A stretch of 64,000 bases of DNA from Lachnospiraceae bacterium (GTDB taxonomy: Bacteria > Bacillota > Clostridia > Lachnospirales > Lachnospiraceae): NCBI GenBank assembly GCA_022794265.1, contig JAAWEK010000003.1:248001-312000 (forward strand). Direction: 5' to 3'. A program made the position numbers and the translations under genes. The notes under the pieces are model-generated. The model was not told the origin of the DNA. It made no database searches and saw only the letters and a list, made by a program, of their open reading frames with translations. Of this stretch, positions 49,130 to 58,120 are shown piece by piece. The number at the start of each line of letters is the position of its first letter. Positions within the stretch are counted from its first letter, which is position 1.

Positions 49130-51118
49130 TTATTCCGCAGCTACGGTTTCTCCTGACGGTTCCATGAAATCTCCGCCTTCATAACTCTCATCTTCACTTG
49201 GATTCAACGGAACCGTGGTTTCGCCTTCGGTCTGGCTTTCTGTTTCCTGTGGAGCCGGAGTTGTAGTTTCCACTTCCTCCGGACTGTCAGGAAATATATT
49301 CATATACGGCAACGCTTCTCCCATAATAGAACTGAATAATCTACAGGCATAGCTGCTGCTACCCGGATCCGGTACCTGTGGCGCATCCACTATGACATAA
49401 CACAACAACTGAGGTTTGTCATATGGGGCAAAACCCAAAAATGATAACAGGTAACTTTCTTCTGTCTTATCCAAATGCTGTGCCGTTCCTGTTTTTCCTC
49501 CAATCTGGTATCCCGGTACTTTTGCAGTTCTTCCGGTTCCTGCTTCCACCGTCTGCCACATGGCATGACGGATAAAATCAGAAGTTTTGGATGTAACTAT
49601 CTGCTTTATCAATGTATCATCTTTATTTTCAACCACTCCGCCGTTGGGACTTAATATCTGTTTCACCACATGGGGCTGATAATAATTACCTCCGTTGATA
49701 AGTGCTGAAAAACCTGCTACCATTTGAACCATGGTCACATTAAACGTCTGACCGAAAGAATTGGTGGCAAGGGAACTATCGGCCATATTATCCGGCGAAA
49801 ATATCAGATTTTCACAGCTTGCCTCTCCTGGAAGGTCAATACTGGTTTTCATACCAAAACCAAATTTAGACTGATATTCACAAAATATCGGTTTCCCAAT
49901 CTGAAATGCAATTTCCATCACTGCGTCATTACAGGAGTACATCAATGCCTGTTCCGCATTCAGTGTTCCATGCCCCGATGTGTTGTGACATTTAATTTTA
50001 AAACCGCCTATCATTTCAGATCCGTCACATACATAAGTCTGATCTGTCGTGATTTTACCTTCCTCCAGTGCATTGGCTATCGTAAACGGCTTTATGGTCG
50101 ATCCTGGTTCATAAGAATCACTGATACAATAGTTTCGCCACATTTTACTGAGATTATTCAGATATTCTTCCTCTGTCATGGCATCAATTGCCTCCTGGGT
50201 ATAATATCTGGTTAAATCTCTGGGATTATTCAAATCATACATATTCTTATTATCCGCCATGGCAAGAATTTCCCCATTATTGGGGTCTGCCAAAATAACG
50301 GCTACCGTTTCCGGATGATATTCTTCCACCCATTTTCCAATCCACTTTTCACAAATGGTCTGCAGTGTCAGGTCAATGGTGGATACCACCGTATGGCCGT
50401 TTGTTTCGCTTTTTTTTACCGGGTCCATAATATTATCTTCATTGACATAACCGTATTCCCTTCCATCCGTTCCGTTCAGATATTCATTATAATATTCCTC
50501 AATTCCCCATCTTCCCACGTTGCCGGATTCTGTAAAACCAATAACCGTACTGGCAAGGGTATTATAGGGATACATCCTCTTATATTCTTCTTCAAACCAG
50601 ATTCCTTTAACATAAGGATTTTTATCCCGATTTACGGTAAGTATGTCATTTAATGCTTTGATTTCTTCATACTGCAGCTTTTTTAACGTGACCACATAAC
50701 GGCTGGAGGCCCGGGTCTGTATGGTTTCTGTCAAAGTATTCTTATCCAGCTGTGGAAAACAATCTGTCAGTGCTTTTAATGTTGGCTCCAGATATTTTTC
50801 ATTACTTAATATTATCACCGGGTCCAGAATCAGATTATATACTTTGACGCTGGTTGCCAGTACATTCCCGTTCGTATCCAGAATATTTCCCCGCTGATAC
50901 GGTATTACTTTACTTCCATATGTCTGCTTTGATAATACCTGAGCGGCATATTCATCCCCTTTCTGTGTGTTATAATATGTCATAAACCCGCTTAAAGCAA
51001 TTAAAACCAGCAGAACCATAACAAATAATCCCACCAGTCTTTTCCGCATTTTTCTTGTAAGTTTCTTTTCTTTTTTTACCCTGTTTTTTTTCATGGTTCC
51101 GGTACGATTTTGTTTCAC
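49130..51118 (-). CDS. class B penicillin-binding protein (PBP2B/FtsI-like position)
   Basis: About 662 residues. Basic start, one membrane helix (LVGLFVMVLLVLIALSGFMTY), dimerisation domain (YQRGNILDTNGNVLATS), transpeptidase motifs STIK (YEPGSTIKPF), SCN (MYSCNDAV) and KTGT (GGKTGTAQHL). The C-terminal tail after the domain is Glu/Thr/Pro-rich. It pairs with FtsW in septal synthesis. The start is uncertain: GTG at 51118 has AAAGGA upstream, ATG at 51094 has GGAA close by, and the frame itself opens at 51178 inside a hairpin loop. Confidence 0.93.
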   Translation of the reverse strand: MKQNRTGTMKKNRVKKEKKLTRKMRKRLVGLFVMVLLVLIALSGFMTYYNTQKGDEYAAQVLSKQTYGSKVIPYQRGNILDTNGNVLATSVKVYNLILDPVIILSNEKYLEPTLKALTDCFPQLDKNTLTETIQTRASSRYVVTLKKLQYEEIKALNDILTVNRDKNPYVKGIWFEEEYKRMYPYNTLASTVIGFTESGNVGRWGIEEYYNEYLNGTDGREYGYVNEDNIMDPVKKSETNGHTVVSTIDLTLQTICEKWIGKWVEEYHPETVAVILADPNNGEILAMADNKNMYDLNNPRDLTRYYTQEAIDAMTEEEYLNNLSKMWRNYCISDSYEPGSTIKPFTIANALEEGKITTDQTYVCDGSEMIGGFKIKCHNTSGHGTLNAEQALMYSCNDAVMEIAFQIGKPIFCEYQSKFGFGMKTSIDLPGEASCENLIFSPDNMADSSLATNSFGQTFNVTMVQMVAGFSALINGGNYYQPHVVKQILSPNGGVVENKDDTLIKQIVTSKTSDFIRHAMWQTVEAGTGRTAKVPGYQIGGKTGTAQHLDKTEESYLLSFLGFAPYDKPQLLCYVIVDAPQVPDPGSSSYACRLFSSIMGEALPYMNIFPDSPEEVETTTPAPQETESQTEGETTVPLNPSEDESYEGGDFMEPSGETVAAE

Positions 51119-51154
51119 AAGTAAACAAATTCCTTTCTGCAGATTATATAAACA

Positions 51155-51193
51155 ATTGCGAAACTTCTGATTTAACATCCTGAGTTTCGCAAT
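51155..51193 (-). repeat. inverted repeat between ftsL and the first PBP gene
   Basis: Perfect 11-bp arms ATTGCGAAACT/AGTTTCGCAAT (51155-51165 with 51183-51193), 17-base loop, only weakly T-rich afterwards. Could attenuate or process the dcw transcript; it argues against the ATG at 51178, which lies in the loop. Confidence 0.7.
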
Positions 51194-51206
51194 AGCCTGT
51201 ACTTTT

Positions 51207-51707
51207 TTATTTGTCTGTCGGAATATCCTTAAATTGTTTCATATATTCATTTTCCGTATTGTTATAAAATGAAATCTGATGTTCCGTTGCCCGTATCATT
51301 CCCAGTTCTTCCATTGCCACCTTTATTATATATTCAATATCCATAAAACTGTTGATAGTATAGTCCAATGCATCATTCTGGGATTTCAGCGTATTAATTT
51401 CTGATTCCAATGATACAATATCTGCCTTTTTTGTAGAAATACTGTCCTGTAAAGACAAATATCGGACGCAGACTGCCATCAGTACCAGACAACAAATACC
51501 TAATACCATAACATAAGAAAGGCTCATACGCAATGCCTTTTCTCTGTTTCTATAGGTTTCCCTTGTGGTTGTTACCCTTTCATTATCCACATAAGTACGC
51601 GGCTCCTTCAGCGGAAGTTCAACCGTGCTTATCTTACGAACTGCATTCCCCTGTACATAATCATTATAACGGGTATATCTCTTCTTAAAGCCTGTCTGTT
51701 TTGTCAT
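51207..51707 (-). CDS. ftsL: FtsL-like cell division protein
   Basis: 166 residues. Long basic cytosolic part, one membrane helix (MSLSYVMVLGICCLVLMAVC, about 61-80), then a coiled coil (STKKADIVSLESEINTLKSQ) and the EELGMIRA segment typical of FtsL/DivIC. Identity rests on topology and its position between rsmH and the PBPs. Confidence 0.88.
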   Translation of the reverse strand: MTKQTGFKKRYTRYNDYVQGNAVRKISTVELPLKEPRTYVDNERVTTTRETYRNREKALRMSLSYVMVLGICCLVLMAVCVRYLSLQDSISTKKADIVSLESEINTLKSQNDALDYTINSFMDIEYIIKVAMEELGMIRATEHQISFYNNTENEYMKQFKDIPTDK

Positions 51708-51741
51708 GATTTCTCACCCTGCATATACATGCATTTTCCTT

Positions 51742-52683
51742 TTATTCTCTTACTCGTTCAAAAACCCTCAATTTTGAACTTTTCGCTCTTGTATTTTCTT
51801 CTAATTCTCTGGTACCCGGTACGATGGGTTTTCTTGTTATAACTGTTCCCCTTGACTTTTTTCCGCAGACACAAACCGGAAAATCCGGCGGACATGTACA
51901 TGGATTTTCATTATTTTTAAATCCCGTTTTTACTATTCTGTCTTCCAGAGAATGGAATGTAATAATGCTTAGTCTTCCTCTGTCAGATAAATAATCAATC
52001 ATAATATCAATGGAATTTTTTAATACCTCCAACTCTCTGTTACACTCTATCCGAATGGCCTGAAATGTTTTTTTGGACGGATGTCCTCCTGCCATCCGGA
52101 CCTTTGCCGGTATTGCCGCCTTAATGATTTCTGTCAGCTCGCCTGTGGTTTCAATTTCCTTTTTCTGTCTTGCCATAACAATATGTTTTGCAATGTTTTT
52201 TGCAAATTTATCTTCACCGTAATCCCGGATAATTCTGTATAAGTCTCTTTCGCTATATTCGTTTACGATATCTCTGGCAGTAATTTCATTTCGGTTATCC
52301 ATTCTCATGTCCAGCGCTGCATCCACTTTGTAAGAAAATCCCCGTTCCGGTGTATCCAGCTGTCTGGAGGATACGCCCAAATCCAGAAGAATACCGTCCA
52401 CCTGTGTAATATTCAGTGATTTCAGTATATCATCAATATCTGCATAATTGCTTCTTACAATCGTAACTTTGTCGCCAAACTCAGCCAGACGTAAGCCTGC
52501 CGCTTCTATTGCCTCCGCATCCTGGTCAATTCCAATCAGCCTTCCATGTTCTCCCAGTCTTTTGCACACCTCATATGCATGTCCGCCTCCGCCAAGAGTG
52601 CCGTCTACATATATTCCATCCGGTTTGATATTCAGACTGTCTATGGTTTCTTTTAATAAAACCGATTTGTGTACAAATTTCAC
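51742..52683 (-). CDS. rsmH: 16S rRNA (cytosine1402-N4)-methyltransferase
   Basis: 313 residues. [18 protein letters not shown] loop [30 protein letters not shown] and [12 protein letters not shown] are all intact. Methylates C1402 of 16S rRNA. Start is GTG at 52683 with AAAGGA nine bases upstream; this gives the usual length, and six in-frame codons before it are not needed. Confidence 0.97.
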   Translation of the reverse strand: MKFVHKSVLLKETIDSLNIKPDGIYVDGTLGGGGHAYEVCKRLGEHGRLIGIDQDAEAIEAAGLRLAEFGDKVTIVRSNYADIDDILKSLNITQVDGILLDLGVSSRQLDTPERGFSYKVDAALDMRMDNRNEITARDIVNEYSERDLYRIIRDYGEDKFAKNIAKHIVMARQKKEIETTGELTEIIKAAIPAKVRMAGGHPSKKTFQAIRIECNRELEVLKNSIDIMIDYLSDRGRLSIITFHSLEDRIVKTGFKNNENPCTCPPDFPVCVCGKKSRGTVITRKPIVPGTRELEENTRAKSSKLRVFERVRE

Positions 52684-52735
52684 TGTTTCTGTTCCTTTCA
52701 TTACTTCCCCGGCGTCTTATTACGCCTTACATATA

Positions 52736-53173
52736 TTAAAATTCAATGCCAAAATCCGAAAGATTTTCTGCAACTTCATCCATATCCTCATATTCAAAGG
52801 TTGCTGTCGCATCCCATTTTTCCCTGCTCCAAATTTCAATCTTTTTACCCACACCAGCAAAAACCACATCTTTTTCCAGACCGGCAAATGCCCGATGTGT
52901 ATTCGGAATCAGAATTCTTCCCATTTTATCCAGCTCCACCTGTGTAGCTGACGAAAGAAAAAAACGTACCATCTTTCTTATATCGCTTTTTCCCATTGGT
53001 AATTCACTCAGTTTTTTTTCAAATTCCTTCCATTCTTCGTTGGGATATATGTATAAACAACCATCCAGTCCCTTAGTCACTACAAATTCCTCTCCCAGTG
53101 CTTCCCGAAACTTCGCTGGTACAATCAGACGTCCCTTTGCATCAATGGAATGATTATATTCACCAAGAAACAT
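52736..53173 (-). CDS. mraZ: transcriptional regulator MraZ
   Basis: 145 residues, two SpoVT/AbrB-like half-repeats: MFLGEYNHSIDAKGRLIVP at the start and EVDKMGRILIP-type segment (here VELDKMGRILIPN) in the second half. It forms a ring that binds direct repeats upstream of its own operon. Start at the ATG at 53173 after AGGTG. First gene of the dcw operon, with a candidate operator at 53240-53284. Confidence 0.97.
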   Translation of the reverse strand: MFLGEYNHSIDAKGRLIVPAKFREALGEEFVVTKGLDGCLYIYPNEEWKEFEKKLSELPMGKSDIRKMVRFFLSSATQVELDKMGRILIPNTHRAFAGLEKDVVFAGVGKKIEIWSREKWDATATFEYEDMDEVAENLSDFGIEF

Positions 53174-53239
53174 CTGCCGCACCTGCCTTTCGTCTGTTTT
53201 TCATTTTGCGGCTTCTTCAATCTTATCCTTTTAAATCTG

Positions 53240-53284
53240 CCACTTCATACCACTATTTGACCACTATTTCCCACTTTTCACCAC
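53240..53284 (-). promoter_or_regulatory. MraZ operator with five direct repeats
   Basis: On the minus strand GTGG occurs five times, each preceded by A and four of them followed by G or T; on the plus strand CCAC starts at 53240, 53250, 53261, 53271 and 53281. The 10-11 base period puts all on one helix face. Known MraZ sites are TGGG-type or AAGTGK-type repeats of about this period. Located just downstream of the mraZ promoter, so binding would block transcription. Confidence 0.8.
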
Positions 53285-53294
53285 TTATAGGTAA

Positions 53295-53323
53295 ATTTTA
53301 ACGCAAAACAATTGAAATAGCAA
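53295..53323 (-). promoter_or_regulatory. sigma-A promoter of the dcw operon (mraZ)
   Basis: Minus strand TTGCTA, 17 bases, TAAAAT. The predicted start site is near 53288, immediately before the five repeats. The 305-base gap 53174-53478 is fully accounted for by operator, promoter and the lgt terminator. Confidence 0.78.
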
Positions 53324-53390
53324 GTGTTTTTATGTAAAATAAACAAAAAAGTTATTTCCAAATTTTGAGAAAAAGTTCTTAAAACAGACA

Positions 53391-53436
53391 AAAAATAAGA
53401 ACTGTCGCATTCTACAACTGCATTATGCGACAGTTC
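53391..53436 (-). terminator. intrinsic terminator of lgt
   Basis: Perfect 12-bp stem GAACTGTCGCAT/ATGCGACAGTTC with a 14-base loop, then TTATTTTTTG on the minus strand. Confidence 0.9.
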
Positions 53437-53478
53437 CATTTCATTATTTATTCACTTTTTTATATCGTAAGTTTCTTT

Positions 53479-54354
53479 TTAATCCGTCTCTGTTCCTTTG
53501 CGGCTACAACGTTTTCGTCCTGCAATCACAATCCCGATTCCTGTTATCACCATTATAACCGATACAATCTGTGAAACCGGGATATTAATAATTGGTGCAA
53601 TTAACTGGTCCGTACGAAGTCCCTCAATCATAAATCTTCCAACTCCATATCCAATAACATACCAGGCAAACATTTCTCCATGAAACTTTTTATATTTTTT
53701 GAAAATTAAAATCAAAATTAATAATACAAGATTCCATAAGGATTCATATAAAAAAGTAGGATGTACCTGAATATACTCTACTCCATCCACTACCTGAATA
53801 TTTTCTCTAACAGAATCCGATATTACACCACCCACTTCATCCAGCTTTATCTGCATGGCAAAGAGATTATCGGTAAATCCGCCGAATGCTTCCCGGTTAA
53901 CAAAATTTCCCCATCTGCCAATAATCTGTCCCAGCAGCAAACCTAAAATTGTAGTATCTGCTATTTGCCAGAAATTCAGTTTTTTTATCTTCGTATAGAT
54001 GACCGCCGTCAAAATTCCTGCCAATACACCGCCATAAATGGCCATGCCTCCATTTCTGGTCTTAAAAATATCCGTCAGATTATCCTTATACTGCTCCCAT
54101 TCAAATGCCACATAATATAATCTGGCGCCAATCACGCTAAAGACCAACAGCCATATGGCAAAATCATAATAATTTTCTACGTTCTGGCTGGTCTTCTTTG
54201 CTTCGTGGAAAACCAGCAACATAGCCAGTAACATTCCACATGCGATGATTAGACCATAATATGCGATTTCAAATCCAAATATAGTAAAGCTCTTATTTAA
54301 ATGCTCAATCTCAATTCCCAGGTGAACAAATCTGATGCTTGCTGATGCTGACAT
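53479..54354 (-). CDS. lgt: prolipoprotein diacylglyceryl transferase
   Basis: 291 residues, seven membrane helices. The signature GRWGNFVNREAFGG near 150, YYVAFEWEQY and VHPTFLYESLWN are present. Transfers diacylglycerol to the lipobox cysteine of prolipoproteins, including the four encoded in this window. Start at the ATG at 54354 after GGAGG. Single-gene unit. Confidence 0.97.
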   Translation of the reverse strand: MSASASIRFVHLGIEIEHLNKSFTIFGFEIAYYGLIIACGMLLAMLLVFHEAKKTSQNVENYYDFAIWLLVFSVIGARLYYVAFEWEQYKDNLTDIFKTRNGGMAIYGGVLAGILTAVIYTKIKKLNFWQIADTTILGLLLGQIIGRWGNFVNREAFGGFTDNLFAMQIKLDEVGGVISDSVRENIQVVDGVEYIQVHPTFLYESLWNLVLLILILIFKKYKKFHGEMFAWYVIGYGVGRFMIEGLRTDQLIAPIINIPVSQIVSVIMVITGIGIVIAGRKRCSRKGTETD

Positions 54355-54377
54355 TGTAACCTCCATCTATAATATTG

Positions 54378-54407
54378 TATATAATTGTAATGCTTTAATC
54401 GTGCCAA
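54378..54407 (-). promoter_or_regulatory. likely lgt promoter
   Basis: Minus strand TTGGCA, 18 bases, TATATA. The outer arm of the large palindromic element begins seven bases upstream of the -35. Confidence 0.5.
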
Positions 54408-54413
54408 ACTCCG

Positions 54414-54864
54414 ATTCGGGCAGAATTGCTACTGGTAGTTTGCTGGTTAGGAGATTTGGCTAGCCGGACGCAGAAGCGGAAGCTTTCGGGCACAGGCCGG
54501 CTCCTCTCCAAAAGCCAGGAAGTTCTAAGTGTTCTGCGGCAGGTATTCTCATGCGGACGCTACCGTCAGCAATTCGGCATCCATGCCTCAACTGCTGACT
54601 TTGTCTGACCTCGTGTCAGACAATAGCTGGGTGTTTCATGCAGAACACTAAGAACTTTCAGGCTTTTTTCGAAAGTCGCCAGCCTGTGCCCGAAAGCTTC
54701 CGCCTCTGCTGTTCCCTGCCAATTTTACAGAATCAGCTATTCTTTCATTACGTTGCTATTCAGTAGAAAACTTGTCACGGCTTGACAATGTAGATTCATC
54801 CAACGCACAGCAGTTATGTCCGACTGGTCTAATTACAAACCACCTGTAGCAATTCTGCCCGAAT
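54414..54864. repeat. large palindromic structured element (copy 2), possible ncRNA or miniature mobile element
   Basis: About 450 bases. Outer arms 54414-54442 and 54836-54864 pair at 27 of 29 positions. Inner arms 54470-54497 and 54682-54709 pair at 27 of 28, then 54510-54537 with 54640-54667 at 25 of 28. The tip carries two more hairpins, GTCAGCA/TGCTGAC (54565-54571 with 54593-54599) and TTGTCTGAC/GTCAGACAA (54601-54609 with 54615-54623). A side hairpin TTGTCA/TGACAA lies at 54772-54788. No convincing coding capacity and no obvious target duplication. Shares TTGGCnAGnCGGACGCA and CCTCTGCTGTTC with the element at 3162-3253. It fills most of the 648-base gap 54355-55002. Confidence 0.8.
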
Positions 54865-54909
54865 AATACCCACTATTATACCCCAATTGGTATTTCTTAG
54901 CAAGTTTTC

Positions 54910-54938
54910 TTGAGTTTTTTTTCTTTTGATGCTATTAT
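54910..54938 (+). promoter_or_regulatory. sigma-A promoter of ychF
   Basis: TTGAGT, 17 bases, TATTAT, 65 bases before the start codon. Confidence 0.7.
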
Positions 54939-55002
54939 ATATTTCGTATGTTTATTTATAGGACGTGCAAATTAAAACTTTAAGATAGAAAGGACTACCA
55001 CC

Positions 55003-56100
55003 ATGAAATTAGGTATCGTAGGTTTGCCGAACGTAGGCAAAAGTACACTCTTCAATTCACTGACAAAAGCTGGTGCAGAATCCGCAAATTATCCATTCTG
55101 TACCATAGACCCTAATATCGGTATTGTTACCGTACCGGATGAAAGGCTGAATAAATTAGCCGCTCTTTATGACTCTGATAAAATTACGCCTGCAGTCATC
55201 GAATTTGTTGATATCGCCGGACTTGTAAAAGGCGCATCCAAAGGCGAGGGGTTGGGAAATCAATTTCTCTCCAACATCCGTGAAGTGGATGCCATTGTCC
55301 ATGTTGTCAGATGTTTTGAAAATTCAAATGTCATTCATGTGGAGGGAAGCGTAGACCCTATGCGTGACATCGAAACCATTAATCTTGAATTAATTTTCTC
55401 AGATATTGAAATTCTGGAACGAAGAATTGCCAAGACATCAAAAGGTGCAAGAAATGATAAAGCCCTGGCAAAAGAACTGGATTTGCTGAATCGTTTGAAA
55501 GAATATCTTGAGGAAGGTAATCTTGCAAAGAGTTTTACTGTAAACGATGATGACGAAGCATTACTTCTGGCATCTTATAATCTGCTGACCTATAAACCGG
55601 TTATCTTTGCCGCAAATGTATCGGATGATGATTTGGCAGACGATGCCGCAGGCAATATTTATGTTCAGAAAGTCAGAGAGTTCGCTGCGAAAGAAGGTTG
55701 TGAAGTATTTGCCATATCCGCTCAGACCGAGCAGGAAATTTCCGAACTGGATGATGAAGACAAAGCCATGTTTTTGGAAGAGTTAGGACTGACAGAATCC
55801 GGACTTGACAAACTGATTAAAGCCAGCTATCACCTGCTGGGACTTATCAGCTATTTAACTGCCGGAAAACAGGAAACCCGGGCTTGGACCATCAAAGAAG
55901 GAACAAAGGCTCCGGGGGCTGCCGGAAAAATTCACAGTGATTTTGAACGCGGGTTTATCCGTGCCGAAGTTGTGAACTATCAGGATTTACTGAACTGCGG
56001 TACTTATGCCGGCGCAAAAGAAAAAGGTCTGGTTCGTCTGGAAGGAAAAGACTATGTTGTAAAAGACGGAGATGTCATTTTATTCCGGTTTAATGTTTAA
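55003..56100 (+). CDS. ychF: redox-regulated ribosome-associated ATPase YchF
   Basis: 365 residues, standard length. Obg-type G domain with GLPNVGKSTLFNSL and DIAGLVKGASKGEGLGNQFL; the NxxE-type specificity motif (ANVSDDD) replaces NKxD, as in ATP-preferring YchF/OLA1. A coiled-coil insert and C-terminal TGS domain (about 280-365) with TKAPGAAGKIHSDFERGFIRAEV are complete. Binds ribosomes and is linked to stress responses. Confidence 0.97.
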   Translation: MKLGIVGLPNVGKSTLFNSLTKAGAESANYPFCTIDPNIGIVTVPDERLNKLAALYDSDKITPAVIEFVDIAGLVKGASKGEGLGNQFLSNIREVDAIVHVVRCFENSNVIHVEGSVDPMRDIETINLELIFSDIEILERRIAKTSKGARNDKALAKELDLLNRLKEYLEEGNLAKSFTVNDDDEALLLASYNLLTYKPVIFAANVSDDDLADDAAGNIYVQKVREFAAKEGCEVFAISAQTEQEISELDDEDKAMFLEELGLTESGLDKLIKASYHLLGLISYLTAGKQETRAWTIKEGTKAPGAAGKIHSDFERGFIRAEVVNYQDLLNCGTYAGAKEKGLVRLEGKDYVVKDGDVILFRFNV

Positions 56101-56107
56101 TAATTTT

Positions 56108-56149
56108 AAAAGGTGTATCTTTGGATTATATTCCTGATACACCTTTTTT
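56108..56149. terminator. terminator between ychF and the histidine kinase gene
   Basis: Perfect 12-bp stem AAAAGGTGTATC/GATACACCTTTT with T run on the plus strand and A-rich mirror on the other, so it can serve both convergent genes. Confidence 0.9.
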
Positions 56150-56162
56150 CTATCCTTTGATT

Positions 56163-57827
56163 TCAAACATTTAACGGCAATTTAATTATAGTACGGAATC
56201 CTTCCTGTTCTGCAGACATAAACTGAATGGTTCCTCCGGCTGCACTTGTCCGCTCCCTCATTCCTTTCAGTCCGTTCCCATAATGTATATTGGAACATCC
56301 GTCTCCATTATCAAAAATAAACATATCCAGTTCCGTATCACCAAATCTTACAATTACATCCATTTTATCTGCATTTCCATATTTTAAAGTATTGGTAATG
56401 GCTTCTCTTAAGTTTTCATACAGAACATCTGATAAATACATATATTTTTCATCATCATTTCCCTGTATCGTAACTTCCAGGTCAATCCCTTTTACATTTT
56501 CTATCAAATCTGTAATTTTTTGTGTTACCAGACAATACATTTCTTCTCTATTCGGATTACAAATGTTTTCCCTGATTTCTTTCAAACCATCACTGGCAAT
56601 TCCCGCAGCCTGATTTAAATGTTTAATAATCTCTGATGTATTTACAGAAGTATCCGCAGTTAATTCTTCTATCCCCTTTTTGGATAAGAAAAGCAACGAC
56701 CGAATTACCGTCAGATTATGCCCAATCCCATCATGTATGATTTGAATCATCCGATTCCGTTCCTGTTCAATATCCAGCTTATGTTTATAGATCAATATCT
56801 CTTTATTTTTCTGCTCCAACTCATAATATTTGCTGATATCCCGAAAGATATATGCAACTGCTGCTTTCTTTTCAATTTTATCAAAATAGAAGTGCTTCTG
56901 AATATGATATTTTCCTAAATCACGAAAAAAATATAACGTTTCAAGATGATTCTCCAATTCTTCCCACTGTTGTTCCGTTAAAAAATCTAAAAAATCAACA
57001 GAAAAATTTTGCTGTATCTGTTTTCCCGTTATCCGAAACAAAACAGATTCTATACTTTTGTTATAGAAAACCAAATTATTTTCACAGTCAAATATCAGAA
57101 TTCCATCCCTCATATTTTTAATCATTTCACCATACACATCTGTTTTTATATCAAATGCATTCCATTTGAATGTAATCAGTAAAACCAACAGACATCCTGC
57201 ACTAAAACCAATAGGCGTTAAATCATATTGCAGATTATCATGCCGGAACTGATAAATTACATTCAAAAATAATGGAATCGTAACAGAACATACCAAAGCA
57301 GATTTTATAAATCCTGTTTTTTTCTGTTTTGGCAGATTTTTTAGAAGTATATAATTCCCAATAATAACACAGAGATAATCATACAGGATATTAATATAAA
57401 ACAAAAAACCATATTCTATTTTTCCATTTTGAAAATTCGAATAATATAGATTGTGTATGGAATTTGTACATATCATGCCATACATAATAACGGAATAAAA
57501 AACCGGAATCCATATTACTTTATATTTTCCCACTCTTCCACTGAATAATATGGAAAATTCAATCCAACTGGTTCCAATAAAACAGATTCCTAAGTTCCCT
57601 ATTAAATATGCTATAAATCGTTGGTTCTGACCATTCGATACAAAAATAAGAATCTGAGAAATACACCATAATTCTACGCATACCAATGCCATAACGTAGA
57701 TATAGGTCTCCATTTTTCGATTTCGATGTTCCAATAAATAAAAGATACAGCAAAAAAGGATTCCGATTGTCAGCAAATAAATTGCTGTTAATATAAAATC
57801 ATTCATATGTATAACTGCCGCTTTCAT
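56163..57827 (-). CDS. 7TM sensor histidine kinase with PAS domain (DegS/NarX-type HisKA_3)
   Basis: 554 residues. Seven N-terminal membrane helices (about 8-225) with TNSIHNLYYS, typical of the His_kinase_7TM region, then PAS (about 235-340, starting MIKNMRDGILIFD) and HisKA_3 with the phosphorylated His in IQIIHDGIGHNLTVIR. The HATPase has NLREAITNTLKYGNA and GNGLKGMRER. It likely pairs with the LuxR-type regulator at 59068, from which it is separated by three tiny membrane protein genes. No clear ribosome binding site is seen at either candidate Met (57827 or 57806); an AT-rich palindrome (57827-57849) abuts the first. Confidence 0.92.
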   Translation of the reverse strand: MKAAVIHMNDFILTAIYLLTIGILFCCIFYLLEHRNRKMETYIYVMALVCVELWCISQILIFVSNGQNQRFIAYLIGNLGICFIGTSWIEFSILFSGRVGKYKVIWIPVFYSVIMYGMICTNSIHNLYYSNFQNGKIEYGFLFYINILYDYLCVIIGNYILLKNLPKQKKTGFIKSALVCSVTIPLFLNVIYQFRHDNLQYDLTPIGFSAGCLLVLLITFKWNAFDIKTDVYGEMIKNMRDGILIFDCENNLVFYNKSIESVLFRITGKQIQQNFSVDFLDFLTEQQWEELENHLETLYFFRDLGKYHIQKHFYFDKIEKKAAVAYIFRDISKYYELEQKNKEILIYKHKLDIEQERNRMIQIIHDGIGHNLTVIRSLLFLSKKGIEELTADTSVNTSEIIKHLNQAAGIASDGLKEIRENICNPNREEMYCLVTQKITDLIENVKGIDLEVTIQGNDDEKYMYLSDVLYENLREAITNTLKYGNADKMDVIVRFGDTELDMFIFDNGDGCSNIHYGNGLKGMRERTSAAGGTIQFMSAEQEGFRTIIKLPLNV

Positions 57828-57884
57828 ATATAATAATTTATATTATATACCTTTATTACTTTTTAACAAATATAAAAATAAACA

Positions 57885-58100
57885 CTAAATCTTGTCATTT
57901 TTAGATTTTTTCACAAAGGCCAAAAGAAACATTATAAACATTACAATTAAATATAATATATAAATTAAATATACAATTTTTAAATCAAATTTCCAAGAAC
58001 ACTCTGGATGACTAAATGCAAAAAATATAAAAAATATTGCAAAAACAAACATTGCAAAGCCAATACTAAAGAATATTTTTTCAGATTTATTTTCATTCAC
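57885..58100 (-). CDS. small two-helix membrane protein (71 residues)
   Basis: 71 residues starting at GTG with AAGGAG 10 bases upstream. Two membrane helices (IGFAMFVFAIFFIFFAF and YLIYILYLIVMFIMFLLAF) joined by a short loop containing one Cys, with a lysine-rich end (VKKSKNDKI). No family recognised. Last of three consecutive small membrane genes ahead of the kinase gene. Confidence 0.7.
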   Translation of the reverse strand: MNENKSEKIFFSIGFAMFVFAIFFIFFAFSHPECSWKFDLKIVYLIYILYLIVMFIMFLLAFVKKSKNDKI

Positions 58101-58120
58101 TTCGCTACGCTCCTTCCCGT

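Noticed and set aside
54426-54608. 60-codon plus-strand frame in the lgt-ychF gap
   Set aside because: It lies inside the large palindrome, has no ribosome binding site, and its sequence is explained by the hairpin arms.
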